Positions 9,040 to 18,006 of a DNA stretch of 64,000 bases are shown here, piece after piece. The position numbers and the translations under genes were made by a program. Within the stretch, counting starts at the first letter, position 1. The number at the start of each line of letters is the position of its first letter. The notes beneath the pieces were generated by a model. That model had not been told where the DNA came from. It made no database searches and saw only the letters and a list, made by a program, of their open reading frames with translations. The stretch is from Stenotrophomonas lacuserhaii (GTDB lineage: Bacteria; Pseudomonadota; Gammaproteobacteria; Xanthomonadales; Xanthomonadaceae), in contig NZ_JACSQS010000001.1 in assembly GCF_014836545.1 (NCBI RefSeq), positions 362,928 to 426,927 on the forward strand, written 5' to 3'.

Positions 9040-10349
9040 AGCGTCATTCCCAGGAACCAGAGGACTGCACCCTCGACGATCGTGCCTACGCCCAGCGCCG
9101 CCAGCAGCAGCTTCCAGTGCTGTACCGGCACGCTGCCCATGGTTTCACCCGTGCGCCCATTCACCGCGATGTAGTGCAGCATGCCCTTGCCACGCTGGCG
9201 GTACGAATACAGCCAGACCGGCACATACATTGACACCCAGCGCGACCCATGCACCTCGACTTTTTCCATGTCCCAACGCACGCCGCGGTCGTAGCGCCGC
9301 ACCGACTGCTCCAGCCTGGAGCGGGCGATCGACAGCAGCTGGTCCTCCAGCCGCGGTCGCAGCTGTTCGATGTCCACGTCCCGCTTTTCCGATGAATACC
9401 CCACCAGGTAGGACGCGTTCCACTTCAGCGCATTCTTGGTGTCGAAGGGCAGGATGGTGTTGATGATGTTGTTGGTATTGGTCTGTATGTCCAGCCGTCC
9501 ACGCCGGGCCGAAGACTCCAGCGGGAGGTCGTCGACGGTGAAATCGAGCTGGCGCTCCACCTGGTAGACATCCGCGTCGTAATACGTTTTTTTGTTCTTC
9601 TCGGTGCCGCGGGTATAACGCCGCGTCTCGATCTCGCCGTTGCCCACCACGCTGGCGCTGGCGCTGCTGTCCACCACCATGTACGGCAGGTACACGCCGA
9701 TGACGTTCTCCGGCGTGAACTCGGTCTTGAAGGCCTTCAGCGCGAAGAAGCGCCGCTTGTCCACGAACTGGCGGATGCGCGCCACCGCATCGGTCTTGCT
9801 GACCTTGAACGGCAGCACCGCGTCGGGCACGGCACCGTTGGCCACCTGTTCGTTGACCCCGAACACGTGACGGCACCAGTGACAGCGCGCGGTCATGCTG
9901 CTTTCGGTATTGATCGTGACTTCCGCGCCGCAGCCGTTGCATTTGAAGCTCATCAGGCTGGCCGCACCGGCGTCGATGTTCCGCGCGCCGGAGGCGATCA
10001 CATCGCCACGCAGCTCCTCGATGCCCGTGCCCAGCCCGAAGGCCTCCTCGATCCGGTCGCCGTGCCATTCGTTGCGGCAGTACTGGCAGACCAGCACATC
10101 GGTGCCGAGCGCGTGGCGGATATCGCTGGATCCACATTTCGGGCAGCGATTAAGTCCGTCCTTCAGCTCCGCAGCAGACGTGTCCAGGGCGATGGGATCC
10201 GGCGCCAGCAGTTCGTCACGGATCGGCGGGGGCAGGGTGGAAGGGTCCACCCCGAAACTGCCGGGCAGCGGCGGCATGTCCTGCGGCGATCCCGGGCCGG
10301 CAGGGGAAACCGCCCCGGGCAGGGGCGGCGGCTTTCTGGGGTTGGTCAT
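9036..10349 (-). CDS. Double zinc-ribbon membrane protein (TFIIB-type zinc-ribbon family)
   Basis: A 437-residue protein. The first 65 residues are Pro-rich and probably disordered. Two zinc ribbons follow: CPKCGSSD...CQYC (about residues 69-91) and CNGCGAEV...CHWC (about 138-160). The C-terminal half is beta-rich (RWVSMYVPVWLYSYRQRGKG, about 370-390) and ends in one hydrophobic segment (LLLAALGVGTIVEGAVLWFL). The domain order resembles bacterial proteins encoded next to SPFH 'virion core' proteins, as in the ydjI region of Bacillus (from memory). It lies 19 bases after the SPFH gene and overlaps the small membrane gene. A role in membrane organisation or stress is inference. Confidence 0.8.
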   Translation of the reverse strand: MTNPRKPPPLPGAVSPAGPGSPQDMPPLPGSFGVDPSTLPPPIRDELLAPDPIALDTSAAELKDGLNRCPKCGSSDIRHALGTDVLVCQYCRNEWHGDRIEEAFGLGTGIEELRGDVIASGARNIDAGAASLMSFKCNGCGAEVTINTESSMTARCHWCRHVFGVNEQVANGAVPDAVLPFKVSKTDAVARIRQFVDKRRFFALKAFKTEFTPENVIGVYLPYMVVDSSASASVVGNGEIETRRYTRGTEKNKKTYYDADVYQVERQLDFTVDDLPLESSARRGRLDIQTNTNNIINTILPFDTKNALKWNASYLVGYSSEKRDVDIEQLRPRLEDQLLSIARSRLEQSVRRYDRGVRWDMEKVEVHGSRWVSMYVPVWLYSYRQRGKGMLHYIAVNGRTGETMGSVPVQHWKLLLAALGVGTIVEGAVLWFLGMTL

Positions 10350-10368
10350 CGTGGCGTCGCCTGGCGTC

Positions 10369-11517
10369 TTACAGCCCCAGCGCCTTGGCTTTCAGCTTGT
10401 CGTAGTCATCCTGGGTGATCAGGCCGAGATCGAGCAGTTCCTTCGCCTTCTTCAGCTGGGTCACCGTGTCATCGGCAGCCGCGGCGGCGGGCGCGACCGG
10501 CTGCTGCAGGCTGCCGGCGCCGAACATCCCCGAGGCCATGCCGACGCCCACCAGCCCGGCGGCACCGCCGCTTTCGCCGGCGGACTGGATACCCTGCGCC
10601 ACGCTGGCCTGCAGGTTGGAATTGCCGCGTGCACCGGCCAACGCATCGGCGCGCTGCACGGTCTTCAGCAGCTCACGGGTGTTGGCGTCGTACTCGATGG
10701 AAACGATCGCGGTCTTGACGATGGCCAGGCCACGATCGGACTTCCACTGGTAACCCTGCTCGACCGCGCTGGACAGGCTCTGCGCGAAGCCGAGTGAATC
10801 CTGCTGCAGCCTGCTGATGCGGTTGCCCTTGCCTGGATCGTTGGTATACAGGCTGAAGGCCGGCGCCAGCGAGCCGACCACCTCGTTGAACAACTGGCTG
10901 GCTGCCGCATTGTCCAGGTCGGTGAAGTCGAAAACCTGGCCGGGCTGCAGGTAGCTTGCCGGAACGAAATTCTTCACGAACAGGATCGGATCCACGATCT
11001 TCAGCGTGTACGAACCGCGGGTCACCGCGCCGACCTGGGTGCCGAGGAAGCCGTCATCCCAGTAGATTTCCGACTGGGTGCCGAAGCGGTTGTCCGGCAG
11101 TTCCTTCAACGACACGAAGAAGGCTGCCTGCTGCGATCCCGGCTGGCCGCCGAACTTGAAGCGTTCCCAGCTCTGCCGGATCAGCGAACTGACCAGGCCG
11201 TCGCCGGCGAAGATCGACTGCGAGTTGATGTCATCCGATTCCCAGATGTAGCCGCCCGGCTCGGCGACGAAGGCGGTGACCGCGCCGTCCTGCAGCAGCA
11301 GCAGGCCATAGCCTTCGGGCACGACGATCTTCGAGCCGTTGCTGATGATGTGGTTCGACGCGCCGGTGTTGGAACCGCGCCCGGCATTGGTGCCACGCGG
11401 CGCCGCGGCAAACAGCGCTGCGGTGGAGGGCAGGCCGTTCGGCACCGTGTAGAAGTCCTTCCACTGGTCGGCCAGAACACCGCCCACCGCACCTGCCACC
11501 GCCTGTCGAAGACCCAT
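10369..11517 (-). CDS. SPFH/band-7 protein with C-terminal SHOCT motif
   Basis: Start set at 11517 (MGLRQAVAGAVGGV), with AGGGA about 7 bases upstream. 382 residues: an N-terminal glycine-rich segment, an SPFH-like core to about residue 280 containing YGLLLLQDGAVTAF and GSYTLKIVDPILFV, a low-complexity Gly/Ala/Gln stretch, and a terminal SHOCT motif of about 30 residues (QLKKAKELLDLGLITQDDYD) that usually mediates oligomerisation. Related proteins are annotated as virion-core-like SPFH proteins and are membrane-scaffold candidates. First gene of the three-gene reverse-strand set ending at 8767. Confidence 0.85.
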   Translation of the reverse strand: MGLRQAVAGAVGGVLADQWKDFYTVPNGLPSTAALFAAAPRGTNAGRGSNTGASNHIISNGSKIVVPEGYGLLLLQDGAVTAFVAEPGGYIWESDDINSQSIFAGDGLVSSLIRQSWERFKFGGQPGSQQAAFFVSLKELPDNRFGTQSEIYWDDGFLGTQVGAVTRGSYTLKIVDPILFVKNFVPASYLQPGQVFDFTDLDNAAASQLFNEVVGSLAPAFSLYTNDPGKGNRISRLQQDSLGFAQSLSSAVEQGYQWKSDRGLAIVKTAIVSIEYDANTRELLKTVQRADALAGARGNSNLQASVAQGIQSAGESGGAAGLVGVGMASGMFGAGSLQQPVAPAAAAADDTVTQLKKAKELLDLGLITQDDYDKLKAKALGL

Positions 11518-11607
11518 GACAATTCCCTGTTGTTCGTGGACAGGCACCACGCCCGTCGTGCTCGTCCGACTATATCAGCCGGTGCACCCGGGCGACACGC
11601 GCCGGCA

Positions 11608-11883
11608 TCAGGGCAGGTTGCACTGCATCTTGCCATCCACGTAGTAGGGCTTGGGCACGTTCGGGTTCTCGCTGGTCTTTTCAAACACCACCTCGAACGA
11701 GGCCAGGTCCGGCGTCCCCTTGCGATCGGTGCAGGCGGCCTGCAGCTTCTGTTTGACGGCGGCGATGCCGGCTTCGCGATTGGCCCCGTCGGCGCTGTTG
11801 GTGAGGTTGGCGACTTCGGCGAAGGCGGCCGGGGAGGCGCCGAGCAGGCCGGCGGCGATCAGGGACAGGTGCAGCTTCTTCAT
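11608..11883 (-). CDS. Small exported protein of unknown function
   Basis: A 91-residue protein with a clear signal peptide (MKKLHLSLIAAGLLGAS, cleavage after AFA) and AAGGAG 5 bases before the ATG. The mature part is about 68 residues with two cysteines (AACTDRKG and MQCNLP), which could form one disulfide in the periplasm. I cannot name a family. It sits between the SPFH set and the CHAD gene, divergent from the latter. Confidence 0.75.
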   Translation of the reverse strand: MKKLHLSLIAAGLLGASPAAFAEVANLTNSADGANREAGIAAVKQKLQAACTDRKGTPDLASFEVVFEKTSENPNVPKPYYVDGKMQCNLP

Positions 11884-12018
11884 GGACGCTCCTTGTGGTG
11901 GTGCGGGCGATCGGTGCCCGGCCAGCAGGATAGGGCGGCGGGGTTAAGGTCCCGTGGAGTGCCGGTGCCTACGGGGATCTCGGCTAGACTGCCGGGCAGT
12001 CGCGCTGCGGAGTACGCA

Positions 12019-12783
12019 ATGCCTTCCACGGTGATCGGGGCTGCCGCCCGCCAACTGGTGCAGGAAGAATGCCTGGCAATTGCCAATGCGTTGGCGATGC
12101 GGTCGGATATCCATGTGGGCGTGCACAGCGCCCGCAAGGCGATCCGGCGACTACGTGCGGTGCTGGCCCTGTTTGCAACCGACGAACAGCCACTGCAACG
12201 CAGCGACCGTGCGCTGCAGCGGCTGGGTCGTGGTCTTTCGGCGCTGCGCGATGCGCATGTGCTGGTGGACACCGCGCAATCCCTGCAGGCCGGCGCTCCC
12301 ACCTCCGGCTGGGCCCCTGTCATCACGCATCTGGGAGCCCGCCGTGACCGCCTGCTTCAGCGCGCCCGTGCGCAGGATCCCGGCTTCCAGAAGAAACGGC
12401 GCGTGGTGCGGCGCGTCGGCCTGGAGCTGGATACGCAGAGCTGGGAGTTGGTGCGCAAGGCGGATCTTCGACGGGCGTTGGCCCGCAGCCGGCGAAGGGT
12501 CGAAAAGGCCGCCGCGCGTGCCCGCCGCAGCGATGATGCGCAGGCGCTGCATGACTGGCGCCGCAGGGTGCGGCGGCTGCGCATGCAGCTGGAGGTGATG
12601 GCCCGGCTGGACGGCGGCCTGGTCAAGGGTCATTCCGGCAGCGACGGCGGGAAACAGGCCAAGGGGCTGCACAGGTTGAGCGATGCGCTGGGCCGGGAGC
12701 AGGACCTGCGCCTGCTGCGCAACCACGTGCGCGCGATGCGTGGGCTGCAGGACAAAGCGGAGCTGATGGCGCTCGCGCGATGA
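12019..12783 (+). CDS. CHAD domain protein
   Basis: ATG 12019 is chosen because CGGAGT precedes it by 6 bases and the CHAD pattern begins at once; a much longer open frame upstream runs antisense to other genes. 254 residues, strongly basic and helical, with the conserved histidine/arginine helices VHSARKAIRRLRAVL (about 34-48) and LHDWRRRVRRLRMQLE (about 175-190). CHAD domains bind inorganic polyphosphate, often beside a CYTH triphosphatase domain; no CYTH domain or ppk gene is nearby, so this is a stand-alone CHAD protein. A role in polyphosphate granules is likely but inferred from the family. Confidence 0.88.
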   Translation: MPSTVIGAAARQLVQEECLAIANALAMRSDIHVGVHSARKAIRRLRAVLALFATDEQPLQRSDRALQRLGRGLSALRDAHVLVDTAQSLQAGAPTSGWAPVITHLGARRDRLLQRARAQDPGFQKKRRVVRRVGLELDTQSWELVRKADLRRALARSRRRVEKAAARARRSDDAQALHDWRRRVRRLRMQLEVMARLDGGLVKGHSGSDGGKQAKGLHRLSDALGREQDLRLLRNHVRAMRGLQDKAELMALAR

Positions 12784-12793
12784 CAGGGAACCG

Positions 12794-12898
12794 GTAGCGC
12801 CGAGCCATGCTCGGCGAGCGCAGTGGCAAGCAACAGCGTGACGACCAACGGTCGTCACCCACCCAGGGCGGGCGCTGACGGCCAGCGGCCGTCACTAC
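12794..12898. repeat. Cluster of three GTAG-type REP hairpins
   Basis: Three 8-bp stems with 3-base loops lie in the gap between two converging genes: CGCCGAGC/GCTCGGCG (12798-12816) directly after GTAG (12794-12797); TGACGACC/GGTCGTCA (12839-12857); and TGACGGCC/GGCCGTCA (12876-12894) followed by CTAC (12895-12898), the same tetranucleotide inverted. This matches the REP elements described in Stenotrophomonas maltophilia genomes (GTAG plus stem-loop, often in inverted pairs). The middle stem has a decayed tetranucleotide. May also act as a terminator. Confidence 0.75.
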
Positions 12899-12909
12899 CG
12901 GGGCACGAC

Positions 12910-14502
12910 TTACCAATCGGTAGGTGCGTAATCCTTCAGGAACTGCCCCCACACATGCTCGCCTGTGTTGAAGCCGTGGATGATCGGGTCAACGATACGC
13001 GCAGCGCCATCCACGATGTCCAACGGTGGATGGAAGCGCTCTTCCTGCACTTTCTTGGCTGCGATGTCCGCCGGATCTTCGTCGGTCACCCAGCCGGTAT
13101 CCACGCTGTTCATGTGGATGCCGTCGTTCTGGTAATCCGCCGCCGAGGTGCGGGTCATCATGTTCAACGCCGCCTTGGCCATGTTGGTATGCGGATGACG
13201 GGTGGTCTTGAAGTTGCGGTAGAACTGGCCTTCCATCGCCGATACATTGACGATGTGCTTGTCACGCTCGGGCGTGGCCAGCATCAGTGGCTTCAGCCGT
13301 GCGTTGATGATGAACGGCGCGATGGCGTTGACCAGCTGGGTTTCCAGCAGCTCGACCGACGGCACTTCGGCCATCAGCAGGCGCCAGGAATTGCGACCCC
13401 GCAGGTCGACCTGCTGCAGGTCCTGGTCGAGCCGGCCTTCCGGGAACAGATGCTGCTGGCCGACCAGCTCGTCTTCCAGCAGGGCCACCTGGGACAGCTC
13501 GGCGGCGCGGGTCAGGCCATCGGCACCGTTGAGTCCCCGTTCCTGCACGGCCGGAAGCGCGATCGCCGAGGCGTCGCTCAGCAGCTCGGCGCCACGCAGG
13601 CCCTCGTAGTGGCCTACCAGCCTGCGCACGGTTTCGGGCAGTTCGTGCAGCGCGGCCGTTTCGCCGGCCATCATGTGCGCATAGAACTGCGGCGGCCGGC
13701 GCACCGTCTGGCAGGCATTGTTGATGATGAAGTCCAGTCGCTTGCGGGTGGCCAGCAGCTCGCTGCAGAAGGCTTCCACGCTGGGGGTGTGGCGCAGGTC
13801 CAGGCCGTACACCTGCAGGCGATGGCCCCATACCGCGAAATCCGGCTCTTCGGCGTAGCGGGCAGCGGAATCACGCGGGAAACGCGTGGTGACGATCAGT
13901 TCGGCGCCGGCGCGCAGCAGCTTCAGGCCCGCCTGGTAGCCGATCTTGACCCGGCCACCGGTGAGCAGCGCGACACGGCCGCGCAGGTCGGCGGTCTCGG
14001 TGCGCTTGGTGAAGTTCAGCTCGGCGCAGGCCGGGCACATCTGGTCGTAGAAATGATGCAACTGGGTGAACTTCTGCTTGCACACGTAGCAGTGGCGCAG
14101 TTCGGGCGAGTGCACCGGCTCGGCAGCGGCTTCGGCACCTTCCCCGTTGCGTGCGTCATGCAGGCCGGCCGCGTGCGGCGGGAAGTAATTCGGGGTGCTG
14201 AAGACGGGCTTGCGGCGCAGGGTGCGGATGCCGGTCTGTTCCAACAGTGCTTCAGCCTTGCGCACCTTCTCCTGGTGGCGGACCTTGGCCTGCTGTTTGA
14301 GCATTGCCCGGCGGGCCTTGGGTTCGGGGTGATACACCTTGGCCACCACCTGGTGCAGGCGCACGCGGTCGGCTTCGGACAGCGCATCCAGCACGCTGCG
14401 GTCGGCCTCGATGGCTTCCAGCAGGTCCAGCGCGGCGCGCAGGCGGTCAGTCAGGGGCTGGTCTTCGGCCACGGGCGCGGCGGGTGGGGCAGTGGTAGTC
14501 AC
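12910..14502 (-). CDS. Atypical short-chain dehydrogenase with N-terminal Cys4 zinc motif
   Basis: The start is uncertain; GTG 14502 is chosen because the 68 residues upstream look non-coding, giving 530 residues. The N-terminal part is helical and charged (to about 90), then a Cys4 motif CYVC...CPAC (about 145-170), then a Rossmann fold beginning VALLTGGRVKIGYQAGL (near 190) instead of the usual TGxxxGIG. The C-terminal half has HPHTNMAKAALNM, in which the lysine of the SDR YxxxK motif is kept but the position of the tyrosine is Thr. It may therefore bind NAD(P) without normal dehydrogenase chemistry. No operon partner; divergent from crtE. Fold assignment is firm, function unknown. Confidence 0.75.
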   Translation of the reverse strand: MTTTAPPAAPVAEDQPLTDRLRAALDLLEAIEADRSVLDALSEADRVRLHQVVAKVYHPEPKARRAMLKQQAKVRHQEKVRKAEALLEQTGIRTLRRKPVFSTPNYFPPHAAGLHDARNGEGAEAAAEPVHSPELRHCYVCKQKFTQLHHFYDQMCPACAELNFTKRTETADLRGRVALLTGGRVKIGYQAGLKLLRAGAELIVTTRFPRDSAARYAEEPDFAVWGHRLQVYGLDLRHTPSVEAFCSELLATRKRLDFIINNACQTVRRPPQFYAHMMAGETAALHELPETVRRLVGHYEGLRGAELLSDASAIALPAVQERGLNGADGLTRAAELSQVALLEDELVGQQHLFPEGRLDQDLQQVDLRGRNSWRLLMAEVPSVELLETQLVNAIAPFIINARLKPLMLATPERDKHIVNVSAMEGQFYRNFKTTRHPHTNMAKAALNMMTRTSAADYQNDGIHMNSVDTGWVTDEDPADIAAKKVQEERFHPPLDIVDGAARIVDPIIHGFNTGEHVWGQFLKDYAPTDW

Positions 14503-14684
14503 ATCGAATCCGGAAGAAACGGCACGAGGCCTGGAATGGACAGCAGAGCGGTGACCGGCTCGATGCGGGTCCATGCTGTTGCGGGCCGGGCATGGCCCGG
14601 GTGGGGGCCATTGTCCCCGATTGGCAGGGGCGGGCGCCACTTCCATGAGCCGGCCGCCAATGGCGGCGCCTTCACGCGGGATCG

Positions 14685-15656
14685 GTGAAGCTGAAGCCCG
14701 ACCCAACCAGCGGCAACGGCATGACTCAGACGGCGATCAGGTGCCGCTCCATCCTCAGTGAGGTCAACCTCGGCGACGCCTCGCATGGTGCTCGACCCGG
14801 GGTGGACCCGCGCATGGTGCGCGACCAGGTGCAGCAGCGGCTGGCCGAGCTGTTGCCGGCGGGTCCGGACGGCGATCGGGTCTGCACTGCGATGCGCGAG
14901 TTCATGCTCACGGCCGGGAAACGGATGAGGCCGGTGTTGATGGTGATGGCGGCGCGCGGGATGGGCCACGCCGACGACGCAATCATCGATGTGGGCTGTG
15001 CGGTGGAAATGGTGCATGGCGCTTCGCTGATCCTCGATGACCTGCCCAGCATGGACAATGCCGAATTGCGACGGGGCCAGCCGACCGTGCATCGCCAGCA
15101 TGGCGAGGACGTGGCGATCCTGGCTTCGGTCGCGCTGTTGAGCCGAGCGTTCCAGGTGCTGGCGGAGCTGGAAGGCGTTCCAGCACCGTTGCGGAGCGAA
15201 CTGCTGGCGACGCTGGCGGCGGCGGTCGGCAGCCAGGGCCTCGTCGGTGGCCAGTTCAACGACCTGCATGGCAGCGAGGGAGCACGCGATGTCCAGGCCG
15301 TCCAGCGCACCAACGAACTCAAGACCGGCGCGCTGTTCAGCGCAGCGCTGGAGATGGCCGCGATGACCGCCGGCGCCAGTGCGCGCGCTCGCGCGCTCGC
15401 ACGGGACTGCGCCGTGCAACTTGGGCAGGCCTTCCAGCTGCAGGACGACCTGCGCGATGGCGACGACAGTGCGCTGTCCGGCAAGGACGGCGGAAAGGAT
15501 GCGGGCAAGTGCACGCTGATAACGCTGCTCGGGCGCGAGGAAGTGCAGCGCCGCCTGCAGACCCACCTGCAGCGGGCGTTCGCCCTGCTGGCAGAGCTTG
15601 ATGGCCAGCATGACGACCTGGTCGCCTTCGCCCACCAGCACTTCCGCAGCACATGA
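14685..15656 (+). CDS. crtE: Geranylgeranyl diphosphate synthase
   Basis: Polyprenyl synthase that adds isopentenyl diphosphate to make C20 GGPP, the entry step to carotenoids. The first aspartate-rich motif is [14 protein letters not shown] (about residue 115) and the second is QDDLRD (about 250); GKRMRP binds diphosphate. GTG 14685 gives 323 residues and an N terminus that aligns in length with Pantoea CrtE; ATG 14721 is the alternative. First gene of a tightly packed cluster: its stop overlaps the idi start by four bases. Divergent from the SDR gene, with about 180 bases between for promoters. Confidence 0.93.
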   Translation: MKLKPDPTSGNGMTQTAIRCRSILSEVNLGDASHGARPGVDPRMVRDQVQQRLAELLPAGPDGDRVCTAMREFMLTAGKRMRPVLMVMAARGMGHADDAIIDVGCAVEMVHGASLILDDLPSMDNAELRRGQPTVHRQHGEDVAILASVALLSRAFQVLAELEGVPAPLRSELLATLAAAVGSQGLVGGQFNDLHGSEGARDVQAVQRTNELKTGALFSAALEMAAMTAGASARARALARDCAVQLGQAFQLQDDLRDGDDSALSGKDGGKDAGKCTLITLLGREEVQRRLQTHLQRAFALLAELDGQHDDLVAFAHQHFRST

Positions 15657-16729
15657 GTGTCCCCGTCGCCAAGGGCGTGCCGCAGAGCGAGCTGGTCAAG
15701 CGCAAGAATGACCATCTGGATATCGTGCTTGATGAAGCGCGCGCGTGGCAACGCGCCGAAACAGGCTTTGCCGCCTACCGTTTCGAACACTGTGCGCTTC
15801 CCGAGCTTCATCTTGATGCCATCGACCTGCGTACCACGCTGCTCGGCCGACCGCTGCGTGCGCCGCTGCTGGTGAGCTCGATGACCGGTGGCGCGCTGCG
15901 TGCAAGCCGGATCAACCTGCATCTGGTGGAAGCAGCACAGGAGCTGGGCATCGCGCTAGCCGTAGGTTCCCAGCGGGTTGCGCTGGAAACCGGACTGGAC
16001 CACGGCCTGACCCACGAGTTGCGCCGGCGCGGGCCCGACGTACCCCTGCTTGCCAACCTGGGCGCTGCGCAGCTGCGCGGGAAGGGCATCGCATTGGCTC
16101 AGCGCGCCGTGGAGATGATCGACGCCGACGCGCTGATCGTGCACCTCAACCCCCTCCAGGAGGCCGTGCAATCCGGAGGCGACCGTGACTGGTGCGGGAT
16201 ACTGGACGCGATTGCGGCGGTGACCGCCGCGCTGTCGGTGCCGGTGGTGGTTAAGGAGGTCGGCGCTGGAATATCCGCTTCGGTGGCCAGGCAGCTGGTA
16301 CAGGCCGGGGTGCAGGTCATCGACGTGGCCGGAGCCGGTGGCACCAGCTGGGCGGCGGTGGAGGGCGAACGGTCTCCGGATCCGCTCGGCCGGGAAATCG
16401 CCATGGCCTTCAGCGACTGGGGCATCCCGACGGCGCTGGCGCTGCGTGCCACCCGTGCGGCGCTGCCATCATTGCCGATCATCGCCTCCGGCGGCATCCG
16501 CGACGGGATCGATGCCGCCAAGGCGATCCGTCTTGGTGCCGACATGGTCGGCCAGGCCGCTTCCGTACTGACCAGTGCGCTGGAGTCGACCGATGCGGTG
16601 GTCGATCACTTCCGGGCGGTGATCCGCCAGCTGCAGATCGTCTGTTTCTGCACCGGCAGTGCCGACCTGGCCGCGCTGGCGCGCGCGCCGATGTTCTTTG
16701 ATGGCGAACTCCTGGATACCCCGCCTTGA
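15653..16729 (+). CDS. idi2 (fni): Type 2 isopentenyl-diphosphate delta-isomerase
   Basis: 358 residues, the normal length of the FMN- and NADPH-dependent type 2 isomerase, which converts IPP and DMAPP and so balances the precursors for CrtE. Seen are [10 protein letters not shown] at the N terminus, [10 protein letters not shown] (about 65), LANLGAAQL, the [10 protein letters not shown] glutamine/glutamate segment (about 165), [21 protein letters not shown] (about 225) and [16 protein letters not shown]. Overlaps crtE (ATGA) and the TTG start of crtX. Its place inside the cluster is the arrangement known from Pantoea agglomerans. Confidence 0.95.
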   Translation: MSVPVAKGVPQSELVKRKNDHLDIVLDEARAWQRAETGFAAYRFEHCALPELHLDAIDLRTTLLGRPLRAPLLVSSMTGGALRASRINLHLVEAAQELGIALAVGSQRVALETGLDHGLTHELRRRGPDVPLLANLGAAQLRGKGIALAQRAVEMIDADALIVHLNPLQEAVQSGGDRDWCGILDAIAAVTAALSVPVVVKEVGAGISASVARQLVQAGVQVIDVAGAGGTSWAAVEGERSPDPLGREIAMAFSDWGIPTALALRATRAALPSLPIIASGGIRDGIDAAKAIRLGADMVGQAASVLTSALESTDAVVDHFRAVIRQLQIVCFCTGSADLAALARAPMFFDGELLDTPP

Positions 16730-18006
16730 GCCACGTCGGAATCATCGCACCGCCGTTTCCCAGCCACTGGCGCGCCATGCAGGCGCTCGGCCGTGGCCTG
16801 CAGCGGCAAGGGCATCGGGTGACTTTCTTCCATCAGCAGGATGCGGCGCGGCTGTTGTCAGACCCCGCCCTCGGGTTTGTCGCGCTGGGGAAGCAGACGC
16901 ATCCGCCTGGATCGCTGGATGCGGTCCTGCGGCGCGCGGCCAACCCGGGCTCTCCCTGGGGCCTGAAGCGGGTCATTGCCGACCTTGCGCGGACCACGGA
17001 CATGTTGTGCCGCGAGTTGCCGCAGGCGTTGTCGCTGGCTGGCGTTGACGCGTTGGTCTGCGATCAGATGGAGGCCGCCGGTGGCCTGGTCGCCGAGGCA
17101 CGGCAGATGCCCTGGGTGTCGGTTGCATGTGCACTGCCGGTCAACCGCGAGCCGGGGATTCCGTTGCCGGTGATGCCCTGGTCCTGCTCCCGTCGTCCAC
17201 GCGATCTTGAGATACAGGCCGCCAGTACACGCGTATACGATCATCTGATGGCGCCGCAGCGGCGGGTGATCGAGCACCATGCGGCCGCCTTCGGACTGTC
17301 CCGGCGCGGCGCCCTGCATGAGTGCCTGTCGCCGTGGCTGCAGATCAGCCAGACGGTGCGCGATTTCGATTTCCCCCGCACCGTCGGCGGCGACGAGCTG
17401 CAGCATGTGGGGCCGCTGCGCGAGCCGATGCAGCAGGAGTTCGACAGCAGCGGGCTGTCTGCCGGGCGACCCTTCGTATTTGCGTCGCTGGGCACCCTGC
17501 AGGGCCAGCGCGAGCGCACGTTCCAGCGCATAGCGCAGGCGTGCGCAAGCCAGGACGTACAGCTGCTCATCGCACACTGCGGGGGCTTGAGCACCCGGCA
17601 AGCGCAGGCGCTGCGTCGTCCAGGACAGGTCTGGGTGACCGACTTCGCCCCGCAGCAGGCGGTGCTGGAGCGGGCCGATGCAGTGGTTTCGCACGCCGGC
17701 CTGAATACCGTAATGGAGGCGTTCACCGCCGCCGTGCCGGTGCTGGCGCTGCCCATCGCCTTCGATCAGCCCGGCGTGGCCGCACGGCTGGTGCACGCTG
17801 GCGCTGGCCTGAAGGTGTCCCCCCGGTGGACCTCCTCGCGTGAAATGGGGCGTGCGCTGCGGCGCCTGCTTGACGAGCCGGCGTTCGGCGCCCGTTCGGC
17901 CCAACTGGGGCAGGCGGTCCGCCAGGCCGGCGGCACCGACCGGGCCGTCGCGCTCATCGAAGGGGTGCTGCGCAGTGGCCCCCCCGGCATTGCGCACGTC
18001 GCCTGA
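16726..18006 (+). CDS. crtX: Zeaxanthin glucosyltransferase
   Basis: GT1-family glycosyltransferase that moves glucose from UDP-glucose to the hydroxyls of zeaxanthin. It starts [18 protein letters not shown], as Pantoea CrtX does, using a TTG codon that overlaps the stop of idi. The C-terminal UDP-sugar signature runs [26 protein letters not shown] and [14 protein letters not shown] (about 305-360), with the family His and Asp-Gln pair. 426 residues. It ends TGATG, shared with crtY. Predicts a glycosylated product, more polar than free zeaxanthin. Confidence 0.93.
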   Translation: MSHVGIIAPPFPSHWRAMQALGRGLQRQGHRVTFFHQQDAARLLSDPALGFVALGKQTHPPGSLDAVLRRAANPGSPWGLKRVIADLARTTDMLCRELPQALSLAGVDALVCDQMEAAGGLVAEARQMPWVSVACALPVNREPGIPLPVMPWSCSRRPRDLEIQAASTRVYDHLMAPQRRVIEHHAAAFGLSRRGALHECLSPWLQISQTVRDFDFPRTVGGDELQHVGPLREPMQQEFDSSGLSAGRPFVFASLGTLQGQRERTFQRIAQACASQDVQLLIAHCGGLSTRQAQALRRPGQVWVTDFAPQQAVLERADAVVSHAGLNTVMEAFTAAVPVLALPIAFDQPGVAARLVHAGAGLKVSPRWTSSREMGRALRRLLDEPAFGARSAQLGQAVRQAGGTDRAVALIEGVLRSGPPGIAHVA

